From: an uncultured Flavobacteriaceae bacterium
GTDB lineage: Bacteria > Bacteroidota > Bacteroidia > Flavobacteriales > Flavobacteriaceae
Assembly (NCBI GenBank): GCA_947494715.1
Contig: CANLWG010000027.1
Location: forward strand, 1 to 33,284
Length of the DNA: 33,284 nt
Direction: 5' to 3'
A program made the position numbers and the translations under genes. Under the pieces are notes generated by a model. It saw only the letters and a program-made list of their open reading frames with translations, searched no databases and was not told the DNA's origin. Shown here in pieces: positions 16,151 to 23,614 of the stretch (position 1 is the first letter of the stretch; every line of letters starts with the position of its first letter).

Positions 16151-17353
16151 TCATTCAGCCGCTATTTTTTTGTCCATTCTCTCCCATACCAAATTGTCGG
16201 CGGGTAGGGCAAAACGATTTATTGACCCATTTCCTTCCAACTGAAACTTGAACAACAGTTGTCGATCATAGAACTCCGTCTCCGATTCCGGTAAGATCGG
16301 ATATTTGTTAAAGTGCCCCCACTGTTGGATAACTTTTAAGGTATCATTTTCAATTACCAGTTCCATTTTCAAGTTTCCATTGGCCTGATATAGCCCTTCA
16401 TATTTTTGTAATTGCCCGGCCGATAATTCTATAAATTCCCTATCTTCAATTGTTATGACCTTTCTTTTGGTCAAGTCATACTCCTGTCCGTTTTTTAACA
16501 GGTAAAAAACCCTTTCTCCTTTTTCGGCAACGTAGATACTGTCCTTTTCCTCTGACCAGATGGTTCCATCGTAGATTGCCACATAGCTAGGACCCAATAC
16601 GGTAAACCTATCCTGCTTGACCACGATTGCCGTGTACTCGTCTATCCCTATTCCCAATAGTTCCGGGTGTTCCTCCAAAATTTGGAACATGTCGAACAGT
16701 CTGTTCCTAGGTAATATATGTTGATCAATCGCAACATTTGTCATAAAGCCAAGACCGACTTGATGGTCACCGATCGGCAACAGGTTGGTCTTTGAATCGC
16801 CTCTTGCCAAAAAAGAGCCTTGAATGGTTGCTCCGGCGGATGTCCCGGCTATTACGCCGCCCCTTTCCAATACTCCTTTGAATGCGCTATGGGCCTTGGT
16901 GTTCAAATAGGAATCGGCGTGCCTCCATTGCCGGCCACCACTGAACCAAACCCCTTTGGCTTCCTTAATGGGAGCCACGAATTCATCTGTATTGGCAACC
17001 TCAGGATTTCTTGTGTGCAATACGGTCACATTTTGAAAACCTTTATCAAGAAATTCCCTTTTGTAGTTTTTTAGATAATTCGAATCCATATGATCACTTG
17101 TCTCGGCAGTTGGAATCACCACTATGGGCGCATCTGGGCCACCTGCCAATTCCATAAACCGAGCATCGAGCATTTTTGACCCCTGTCCACCTATGATCAA
17201 CAATGTACCATTGTTCGGCCCCGATGATTTTACATAGGTGTTCAGGGATTCGAATCCACCAAGTTTTTCGGTTTTTGTATTTTGGCATCCCCACAACAAA
17301 AGAAGGGCATATAATAAGGCATATTGCATACAATTAATTTTTGGATTCTCCAT
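16151..17353 (-). CDS. Cyanophycinase-like lipoprotein (peptidase S51)
   Basis: A 400-residue exported lipoprotein with lipobox LLLWGC (Cys23). The start could also be the second ATG at 17329 (MQYALLY), which gives a tidier signal peptide. The S51 domain spans about 48-275: FSGGRQWRHADSY (137-149), the nucleophile elbow AGTSAGA with S172, DQHILPRNRLF (210-220, His212) and GIDEYTA (Glu239). S51 enzymes split beta-aspartyl dipeptide or cyanophycin-type bonds. A C-terminal domain (about 305-395), with YEGLYQANGNLKMEL and ILPESETEFYD, resembles the DUF3471-type lipocalin-like domain. The protein at 32.2-33.0 kb carries a similar YEGNYQA segment. It is the last gene of a three-gene operon with a membrane regulator and a coiled-coil protein. 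Confidence 0.85.
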   Translation of the reverse strand: MENPKINCMQYALLYALLLLWGCQNTKTEKLGGFESLNTYVKSSGPNNGTLLIIGGQGSKMLDARFMELAGGPDAPIVVIPTAETSDHMDSNYLKNYKREFLDKGFQNVTVLHTRNPEVANTDEFVAPIKEAKGVWFSGGRQWRHADSYLNTKAHSAFKGVLERGGVIAGTSAGATIQGSFLARGDSKTNLLPIGDHQVGLGFMTNVAIDQHILPRNRLFDMFQILEEHPELLGIGIDEYTAIVVKQDRFTVLGPSYVAIYDGTIWSEEKDSIYVAEKGERVFYLLKNGQEYDLTKRKVITIEDREFIELSAGQLQKYEGLYQANGNLKMELVIENDTLKVIQQWGHFNKYPILPESETEFYDRQLLFKFQLEGNGSINRFALPADNLVWERMDKKIAAE

Positions 17354-17384
17354 TGTAATTATAGATAATCGATTATGCTACTTG

Positions 17385-18365
17385 CTATTTCCAATCGATG
17401 GCTTCCTTTCGCGATTTGATTTTCAGTTTCGAAAAAATACTGCTCACATGTGATTTTACAGTACTCAATTCAATATGGCATTCATCTGAGATTTGCTGAT
17501 TACTGGCTCCTCGTTTCAAGAGTTCAAAAATCTTGCGCTCCTGTACGGAGAGTTTTTTTACGTGAAGCTTCTTTCTACCTCCCAGGACTTTACCAAAAAC
17601 AACACCTGCAAATAATGTCAATACACCGTACAGAAGTATTCGCCATGGGATTTTATCATCCTTTATTTCCTCTCTGAATTCTTGAAAGTACGGTGTATCG
17701 ACAGCATCCCACTTTTTTAAGAAGGACTCATAGTACTCCGGGCTTTCTTCTTCATTCGTTTTGTAATCACTGCTTTTAAGAGCGTAAAGGGCAATTAACG
17801 GATTGGACGAAGAATCCGCTATTTTCCTTAGATTCTCATTGACGGCCTCGACCACAAATTCCTTTTTCAAAATGGAAGACTCATAATCCAGGGAATTGGG
17901 ATAGATACGCAAAGCAGAAATCTGATGGAAGCCTTCAGTAAATGGCGAACCGGACACGGTCAAATTCTCGGAAATGGGCAACCCCTCGCTATAGACCAGA
18001 TTTATAACCGATTTGTTATTGACTATCAAAAACCAGTGATTTTCCATCTTCCCGCCGATAACCAGGGAAGTTGGAGGGTCTCCTTTTTTCACCAAATGCA
18101 GACGCACTAAATGGTCCCCTAGAGGTAAAAAATCCAAATCCAGAACAAAACCGCCTAAGCTATCTATTGTATCGGATGCCACAATCATTTCGGCGGACAT
18201 GGAATTCATCGCATCGAAACTATCTATATAGGACAAATATATAATCGGTTCCCAGGTATCCTGAATAGGTATGGTACCAGAGATGCTACCCACACCGTTC
18301 TGCTCGGGATATGGGCTATTCAGTAAAAGGAAAATAGCGGACCATAAGATTTTTTGAAGAGCCAT
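17385..18365 (-). CDS. Membrane-anchored LuxR-type regulator with periplasmic sensor domain
   Basis: A 326-residue protein with a signal sequence at 1-17, a periplasmic region of about 220 residues resembling the DUF4369-type sensor seen in thiol and anti-sigma systems of this phylum, one membrane helix at about 240-262 (IPWRILLYGVLTLFAGVVFG), and a cytosolic GerE/LuxR helix-turn-helix at 268-326 (LSVQERKIFELLKRGASNQQISDE..IELSTVKSHVSSIFSKLKI). There is no receiver, kinase or PAS domain, so it is a one-component sensor that reads the periplasm directly. It lies 7 bases after the coiled-coil gene and 31 before the cyanophycinase-like gene. It probably controls this operon or the substrate supply. 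Confidence 0.82.
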   Translation of the reverse strand: MALQKILWSAIFLLLNSPYPEQNGVGSISGTIPIQDTWEPIIYLSYIDSFDAMNSMSAEMIVASDTIDSLGGFVLDLDFLPLGDHLVRLHLVKKGDPPTSLVIGGKMENHWFLIVNNKSVINLVYSEGLPISENLTVSGSPFTEGFHQISALRIYPNSLDYESSILKKEFVVEAVNENLRKIADSSSNPLIALYALKSSDYKTNEEESPEYYESFLKKWDAVDTPYFQEFREEIKDDKIPWRILLYGVLTLFAGVVFGKVLGGRKKLHVKKLSVQERKIFELLKRGASNQQISDECHIELSTVKSHVSSIFSKLKIKSRKEAIDWK

Positions 18366-18372
18366 ACATCAT

Positions 18373-19128
18373 TTAATTCCGGGTTAAATCCTCAAGTGCA
18401 ATGCCCGCTTTTATGGACACGAATCCTTTAGCGTCCCGCGGAATAATTCGAATTTTCCATTGACCGGTCAACGGTTTTTTAAACTGCTTGTTCATCGACC
18501 CGTGCACATCCTTATGAGGTCTGTCCCTGGTCCTTGATGGGCCGTTAAGGGAGAAATCTCCCTGCTTGACCCCATTGGGGTCGTACAGTTCTATTGAAAT
18601 AATTCCCGATGATATGCCGCTTGACACATTCCAGAATAGGGCATGCACCTCTCTTTCCAGTTCCAGTGGGATTTCCTTGACTTCTGCTTCCTTGTCCAAA
18701 GATATATTTGTATCCAACTTTTGCTCATAATTTTTCTCTAATTCGATTTGTAAGGCCCCCTTTTCCTCTTGCACCTGTAGTTTTACATCTTGTGCATTTT
18801 CGAGCTCCAATTGTTTCAACTCCTTTTCTTCCTGAACCCTTATTGCTCTCTCTTCTTTCTCAAAATGCTGCAATTGTCTTTTTAAAGTATCTTTTTGAGC
18901 TTTAAGATACGCTATCTGCTTGTCAAAGGCTTCTTGCCTTATCTTTCTGGACAGTTCTTGTTTTTCGGCCAGTTGCCCTTTTTTCCTTATTAACTCTTTT
19001 TGCTTGGCATCTGCAATTGCCAAAGACTTCGATAGGCTGTCCTTTTCCTTCGCCAAGCTCTGACCTGGGGATTCATTGGCAAGAAAAATTACTAGGCCAA
19101 TGAAGATCAATATTTTGGTCTCTTTCAT
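18373..19128 (-). CDS. Exported coiled-coil protein with C-terminal beta domain
   Basis: A 251-residue protein with a signal peptide of about 22 residues (MKETKILIFIGLVIFLANES). Residues about 25-135 form one long charged heptad-like coiled coil rich in Lys, Glu and Gln (KEKDSL..AKQKELIRKKGQLAEKQE). A compact beta domain follows at about 160-251, with SGIISIELYDPNGVKQGDFSLNG and LTGQWKIRIIPRDAKGFVSIKAGI, a pattern like the proprotein-convertase P or pre-peptidase domains that cap other proteins. It is the first gene of the operon with the membrane regulator and the cyanophycinase-like lipoprotein. It may be the periplasmic partner sensed by the regulator. I do not recognise a named family for the whole. 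Confidence 0.72.
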   Translation of the reverse strand: MKETKILIFIGLVIFLANESPGQSLAKEKDSLSKSLAIADAKQKELIRKKGQLAEKQELSRKIRQEAFDKQIAYLKAQKDTLKRQLQHFEKEERAIRVQEEKELKQLELENAQDVKLQVQEEKGALQIELEKNYEQKLDTNISLDKEAEVKEIPLELEREVHALFWNVSSGISSGIISIELYDPNGVKQGDFSLNGPSRTRDRPHKDVHGSMNKQFKKPLTGQWKIRIIPRDAKGFVSIKAGIALEDLTRN

Positions 19129-19460
19129 GATAAATTGATTTAATGATTACTAATCCATGGCAAGAGTAGTTTTTCCGTTTTGAACATACAACTGAAGTGG
19201 GATTGATAATAGGATGAACGAGGTATGAAAAAAGTAGTATAGCGCTTGAAAGTGTAATTTACATTTTTTTTGGCTCGGTACCCATCAAGATATTCCTTTG
19301 GGTGTTTTAAAAAATCGACACGACAGGGATTTGAAGGTTTTAGATCCAAGCATCCTAGTAAATAGCAGTTCGCGTGATTCGGACAAAAACTGCTAAAATA
19401 GTGTCGTTTAAAACGGCTGTTTTATGGGATTGTCGGTTTATCGTGGTTAGTGCTTTCCCC
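19129..19460. other. Gene-free stretch, promoter side of the coiled-coil/LuxR/S51 operon
   Basis: 332 bases without a convincing gene. A 69-codon frame on the minus strand (19140-19349) is composed of unlikely sequence and has no start signal. The part next to 19128 must hold the promoter of the minus-strand operon; I see no strong TAnnTTTG box or dyad there. GTTTAAAAC near 19406 is a small AT-rich palindrome. Confidence 0.4.
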
Positions 19461-20255
19461 TCACTTTCCCAATTTCAGTATCCGAAGAGCACCTTGAATT
19501 ACCAAAACAAAAACGATTGTTCCTATAATTAAATCAGGTTTGCTCGAAGACAACCAATTAACCATAACTCCGGCTAGTATTACCCCCAAATTGATAATCA
19601 CGTCATTCGAAGTGAAAATCATACTCGCTTTCATATGGGCCTCTTCTTTGCTCTTTGACTTTTGCAAAATGTAAAGGCAGATTCCGTTTGCGATAAGTGC
19701 AAAAATAGAAACGATAATCATTGTTGAGAAATCAGGAAGTTTCTCGGATCCGAAGAACCTCCTTAAAACTTCCACAAATCCGATAACCGCAAGTGTTATT
19801 TGGAAATAACTGGCAAGTTTGGCAATCCGTTTTTTCTTAATTAAAGTTCCGCCAACCGCAAACAAACTAATTCCATATACAAAACTGTCGGCAAGCATAT
19901 CCAGACTATCGGCAACAAGCCCCATTGATTTTGAGATAATCCCTGTTGTCATTTCGATAATGAAAAAAGCAAAATTGATTAAAAGTACAGACCAAAGTAG
20001 CTTTTTTTGGTTCGTATTTTCTTCAAAGTCCGTTTGTTCGGTTTGTTCGGCCGAAATTTTTTTTCCGCCCAAATTCAGCTCGGTAACGGACTTTTCGATT
20101 TGATTGATTTCTCCGTTGTGAAAAACGGTCAATTTTCGATTCGGAATATCAAAGTCCAAATTCGCAATACTTGAAATTCCGTCCAATTTCATTCGGATGA
20201 GGTTTTCCTCAGACGGACAGTCCATTTTAGTGATTTCAAATATTGTTTTTTGCAT
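19461..20255 (-). CDS. CDF-like cation transporter with N-terminal HMA-like domain
   Basis: A 264-residue protein from ATG 20255 (MQKTIFEITKMDCPSEENLIRMKL). The frame continues upstream to 20300, but that part looks like leader sequence. Residues 1-65 form a heavy-metal-associated-like fold in which the usual CxxC is replaced by MDCPSEE, with a single Cys. Five or six membrane segments follow. The CDF signature region SMGLVADSLDMLADSFVYGISLF lies near 115-137, and SNDVIINLGVILAGVMVN near 215-232. Members of this Bacteroidota subgroup are annotated as cation transporters and often occur with copper or zinc resistance genes. No such partner is visible here. The exported ion is unknown. Confidence 0.82.
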   Translation of the reverse strand: MQKTIFEITKMDCPSEENLIRMKLDGISSIANLDFDIPNRKLTVFHNGEINQIEKSVTELNLGGKKISAEQTEQTDFEENTNQKKLLWSVLLINFAFFIIEMTTGIISKSMGLVADSLDMLADSFVYGISLFAVGGTLIKKKRIAKLASYFQITLAVIGFVEVLRRFFGSEKLPDFSTMIIVSIFALIANGICLYILQKSKSKEEAHMKASMIFTSNDVIINLGVILAGVMVNWLSSSKPDLIIGTIVFVLVIQGALRILKLGK

Positions 20256-20337
20256 CCTCAAAACTAAGACAAAATTTATTTGATAGTTTAGTTTCATCAA
20301 ATGGCGGATAGAAGAAACGGTTTTGAAAATAGGTGAA

Positions 20338-20365
20338 GTCTTGAAAAACGTTCGCTTTACGGGAC
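20338..20365. repeat. Dispersed 28-bp repeat, copy B
   Basis: It begins GTCTTGAAAAACGTTC and ends TTTACGGGAC. It lies 27 bases past the stop of the 892-residue permease (minus strand) and before the cation transporter. It matches copy A at 22 of 28 and copy C (32061-32088) at 21 of 28 positions without gaps. A shortened relative, GAACGTTTTACGGGAC, abuts the left-edge IS at 70-85. Confidence 0.45.
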
Positions 20366-20391
20366 AGCTGGTAATTTAGAGATATTTCAGG

Positions 20392-23070
20392 TTATTCTGA
20401 CTTCAGGGCGTCCACAGGATTAGCCTTAGCCGAACAATAGGTTTGATGGCCAATCGTTAAAAGAGAAATAAGTGCCAAAACAAATGCGGGAAATAAGAAA
20501 AGGTCAAACCCAACGCCGATTCTAAAAGCATACTGCTCAAGCCATGAATTTGCTCCTATAAGAATTGTTGGTAAGGCCAAAAAAATTGCGATAATTAGAA
20601 GCAGTAGGAATTCTCTAAACAACAATACCATTATGCTGCCAATACTGGCTCCAAAGACTTTCCTTACCCCAATTTCTTTTTTTCTAAATGTAACTGAGAA
20701 TGAAACCAATGAAAACAACCCTATGCAGGCTATGAAGATTGCGAGGAGGCCAAAAGCAGAAAACAATTTTCCGAATCGTACTTCGGCCCGGTACTGATCG
20801 TTGAATTCATCCTCCAGGAAAAAATAGTCAAATGCCTTGCCGGGGAAAAATGACATATAGGTTTTTTCAATGTTTGCGAGTGATTCCTGTATGTGGGCCA
20901 GATTCACTTTAAATGAAAAGTAATTATCCTCGTCCGGTGAAAAAATAAATAGATATGGCATATGTTTCTCTCTCAACGAGTTCCAATTAAAATTTTTGAC
21001 CACACCTATTACTTTATATGGCCTTAGGACATCAATACCCTTTATCCTTATAAGTGTTTCTCCGACGGCCTTTTCTGGGGTGCCCAATCCAAAAACCCGG
21101 ACAGCCTCTTCATTAATAATGATATATGATTCACGATTTGATATGTCTTCCGTAAATGAACTTCCAGCTAGAAACTTAAGATCATAGGTTTCCGGAAAAT
21201 TTAAACTGGCTGGAACCATACGGCCGTGCTGATTTTTGCTTACTGGATCTCCCAATTTCCGGAAATCAGCACCATTATAACCCTTCCCGGGAACTGAATG
21301 TGAACTCGCAATGTCGGAAATCGAAGAATGGCGAGCTAACGCGGTTCTGAAAGCCGGAACAATAGATTTAACATCGGTGCCCAAATTTATTCTTGGGCCT
21401 TTTACAACCAATATTTTTTCCATATCAATACCCAATTCCTGGTTTTTCATGAAGGTAACCTGTTTGTATACCAGATAAGTTCCTGCTATAAGAAGCAATG
21501 AAATCAGGAATTGAAAAACGATTAGCCCTCTGCGTAAGCTGGCATTTCCGACCTGACCTGTGCTATTGGCGCCTAGCATGCTGATAGGTTTAAAAGACGA
21601 GAGAATAAAAGCAGGGTATAATCCTGAGAGCAGCAGACCCAAAACAATGATTATGAAAAACCACATCCAAAATATCGGTATTTGCAGAAAGCTTAATGTC
21701 AATTCTTTGCCTAGGATATGGCTCAAAACAGGTAATGCTAAAGAGGCTATAACTACTGATAAGGTCGCCGCTATTAAATGGTCCAAAACAGATTCTATCA
21801 TAAACTGACCTATCAACTGCTTCCTGAATGCTCCTATTGTTTTACGGACACCCACCTCTTTTGCCCTACGAATGGAACGGACAGTCGATAGGTTGATATA
21901 ATTGACCCATGCCATAATAAGAATGGAAATGGCAACAATAAAATAAATTCGAACGTCACGAATACTCCCTTTGTTGGTTACAATGTCCCCAGACAGAGCA
22001 CTAGATTTCAAATGAATATCCGTTATGGGTTGTAATACTACTTTCTCACTGATATTCTCAGAACCTCTGTATTCAGCGATTAGCTGGTCTAATTTTTTGC
22101 CAATAGGTTTGGAGTCGGCAGACCCATCTATTGAAATATATGTGACAAACAAATCCTGCTCCCAAGCCTCCCGGTTCTTGTATGAGTCGGTAACATCTGT
22201 ATAGGAGTTTTCAAGGGAAAGCAAAAAATCAAATTGCAAATGACTATTGAGAGGTGGATTTTCCAATAAACCGCTAACCTTATAGTTTCCTTCTTCTACG
22301 GCCCCTCCGCCTAATAGCTTCAATGTCTTACCAATCGGATTATTCGTGCCAAAATATTTATGGGCGATCTTTTCGGTAATTACAATATTGAATTTTTCAT
22401 CGAATACAGACTCCTTATTTCCAAGTTTGAGAGGGAAATTGAATACGTCTAAAAATGTGGTATCTACAAGGTGCATAATAAGAAATTCCTCATTGAAAGG
22501 TTCGCTAATATCAAGATTAGGCGTTACCACTTTTATACCTGCTTGGAGAAATCTTACATACCTCCTAATTTCAGGAATTGTTTCTTTACCACCTGGGCCC
22601 ATTCCATAGGTGGTGAATGGATTTATAAGATTTCCTCCGTTCTGTGTTTTATCGATAGTAATACGATAAGTATCTCGAGAATTTTTATGAAAATTGTCAT
22701 AGCTTAATTCAAAATGGATGTATTGAAAAATTGTTAGACAAATGCCCATTCCTACTGCCAACCCACCTATTGTAATCAGTGAATACCACTTGTGGCGTAA
22801 AAGGTTTCGATATCCTATTTTTAAGTGACTTCTATACATACCATAGTTCATTGCAGCAAACGATGTTGATTTCCGTATTGCAAAAGGCCTTAGGTAATTC
22901 AGGACCTGGCACCAATAATTGAGCCTGGCGCGAAAAGAAGATTTTTCTGTTTTATCTTGATAAAACCTTTCTTCCAGATCGCCCAACACCTCTTCGGCCA
23001 AATCGTCCCTTATAAACCAGTGAAGTAACCGTTTGGCCAGTTTGGGCGGAATGTTTTTATTATAGACCAT
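20392..23070 (-). CDS. FtsX/MacB-type ABC permease with PadR-linked prefix domain
   Basis: An 892-residue inner-membrane protein. Residues 1-75 form the permease-prefix domain 2 (PKLAKRLLHWFIRDDLAEEVLGDLEERFYQD), found in permeases encoded with PadR regulators. Two MacB-like halves follow. Each has a first helix (about 98-118 and 505-525), a large periplasmic domain and an FtsX block of three helices. The FtsX motifs are VNYINLSTVRSIRRAKEVGVRKTIGA (near 390) and FSVTFRKKEIGVRKVFGAS (near 795). The length fits the eight-helix family. These permeases take part in antimicrobial-peptide or lipoprotein export, or signalling. No ABC ATPase is adjacent, so it must borrow one. It follows the PadR gene by 29 bases. 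Confidence 0.9.
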   Translation of the reverse strand: MVYNKNIPPKLAKRLLHWFIRDDLAEEVLGDLEERFYQDKTEKSSFRARLNYWCQVLNYLRPFAIRKSTSFAAMNYGMYRSHLKIGYRNLLRHKWYSLITIGGLAVGMGICLTIFQYIHFELSYDNFHKNSRDTYRITIDKTQNGGNLINPFTTYGMGPGGKETIPEIRRYVRFLQAGIKVVTPNLDISEPFNEEFLIMHLVDTTFLDVFNFPLKLGNKESVFDEKFNIVITEKIAHKYFGTNNPIGKTLKLLGGGAVEEGNYKVSGLLENPPLNSHLQFDFLLSLENSYTDVTDSYKNREAWEQDLFVTYISIDGSADSKPIGKKLDQLIAEYRGSENISEKVVLQPITDIHLKSSALSGDIVTNKGSIRDVRIYFIVAISILIMAWVNYINLSTVRSIRRAKEVGVRKTIGAFRKQLIGQFMIESVLDHLIAATLSVVIASLALPVLSHILGKELTLSFLQIPIFWMWFFIIIVLGLLLSGLYPAFILSSFKPISMLGANSTGQVGNASLRRGLIVFQFLISLLLIAGTYLVYKQVTFMKNQELGIDMEKILVVKGPRINLGTDVKSIVPAFRTALARHSSISDIASSHSVPGKGYNGADFRKLGDPVSKNQHGRMVPASLNFPETYDLKFLAGSSFTEDISNRESYIIINEEAVRVFGLGTPEKAVGETLIRIKGIDVLRPYKVIGVVKNFNWNSLREKHMPYLFIFSPDEDNYFSFKVNLAHIQESLANIEKTYMSFFPGKAFDYFFLEDEFNDQYRAEVRFGKLFSAFGLLAIFIACIGLFSLVSFSVTFRKKEIGVRKVFGASIGSIMVLLFREFLLLLIIAIFLALPTILIGANSWLEQYAFRIGVGFDLFLFPAFVLALISLLTIGHQTYCSAKANPVDALKSE

Positions 23071-23099
23071 TTAAGTGAACGACATAGTTTGATAGTATG

Positions 23100-23438
23100 C
23101 TATGCTATAAAGGCAAATTTTGCAAACGCCGGATATTGATTCCAAAGGGAAATTCTGAGTTTCTTGGATGCGGTAAGTGCCTCTTGACCACTTGCTGAAA
23201 TGGTATATATCCTTTTTCTACGGCCTCCTCTTACCGCGGTCGGTTTGCCCAATTCAGAGGTCAGGAAACCTTTTTTGCATAATCGGTCCAGCGTAGAGTG
23301 AGTCGCTCCGATAGAAACCGATTTTCCGGTTTGGGACTCGAATTCTTCTGCAATTTTAAAAGCGTAGGCCCCATCTTCCAGAATGCCTACCAACAAAAGT
23401 ATAATCTCTTCGAATTCCCCTAGGCGTGTCTCTTTCAT
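23100..23438 (-). CDS. PadR-family transcriptional repressor
   Basis: A 112-residue winged-helix protein, the size of a PadR-s1 regulator that has lost most of the C-terminal dimer helix. It shows LGEFEEIILLLVGILEDGAYAFKIAEEFE at 6-34, the wing VSIGATHSTLDRLCKKGFL at 41-59 and GGRRKRIYTISASGQEAL at 70-87. It is the first gene of a two-gene unit with the prefix-domain permease and should repress it. The IS1182 element is inserted about 180 bases upstream, which leaves the near promoter intact. Confidence 0.88.
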   Translation of the reverse strand: MKETRLGEFEEIILLLVGILEDGAYAFKIAEEFESQTGKSVSIGATHSTLDRLCKKGFLTSELGKPTAVRGGRRKRIYTISASGQEALTASKKLRISLWNQYPAFAKFAFIA

Positions 23439-23465
23439 ATTGAAAAAGGTAAAATATTACTTAAT

Positions 23466-23485
23466 TGTACAACTAATGTACTAAG
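23466..23485. promoter_or_regulatory. Possible PadR operator with two GTAC steps
   Basis: TTGTACAACTAATGTACTAA holds two TGTAC steps 11 bases apart, about 30-45 bases before the PadR start. The PadR family is known to use dyads with two short arms one helical turn apart. The match is loose and no copy elsewhere supports it. Confidence 0.25.
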
Positions 23486-23614
23486 AAATATTTTATTTAT
23501 TCTACAACTTAGTAATTAATCAAGAAAAAGAATTTTTCGACAATTGAGGTCGTGCCGAAAAACGGCCATTAAAAAGGACGAATGAAGAAAATTGATAGTT
23601 TCCTATTAAACGTT

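Noticed and set aside
17367-17380. GCTACTTGCTAT near the cyanophycinase start as an operator
   Set aside because: Only one arm matches and the dyad is absent.
19140-19349. 69-codon minus-strand frame as a gene
   Set aside because: Unlikely amino-acid composition, no start context and no recognisable motif.
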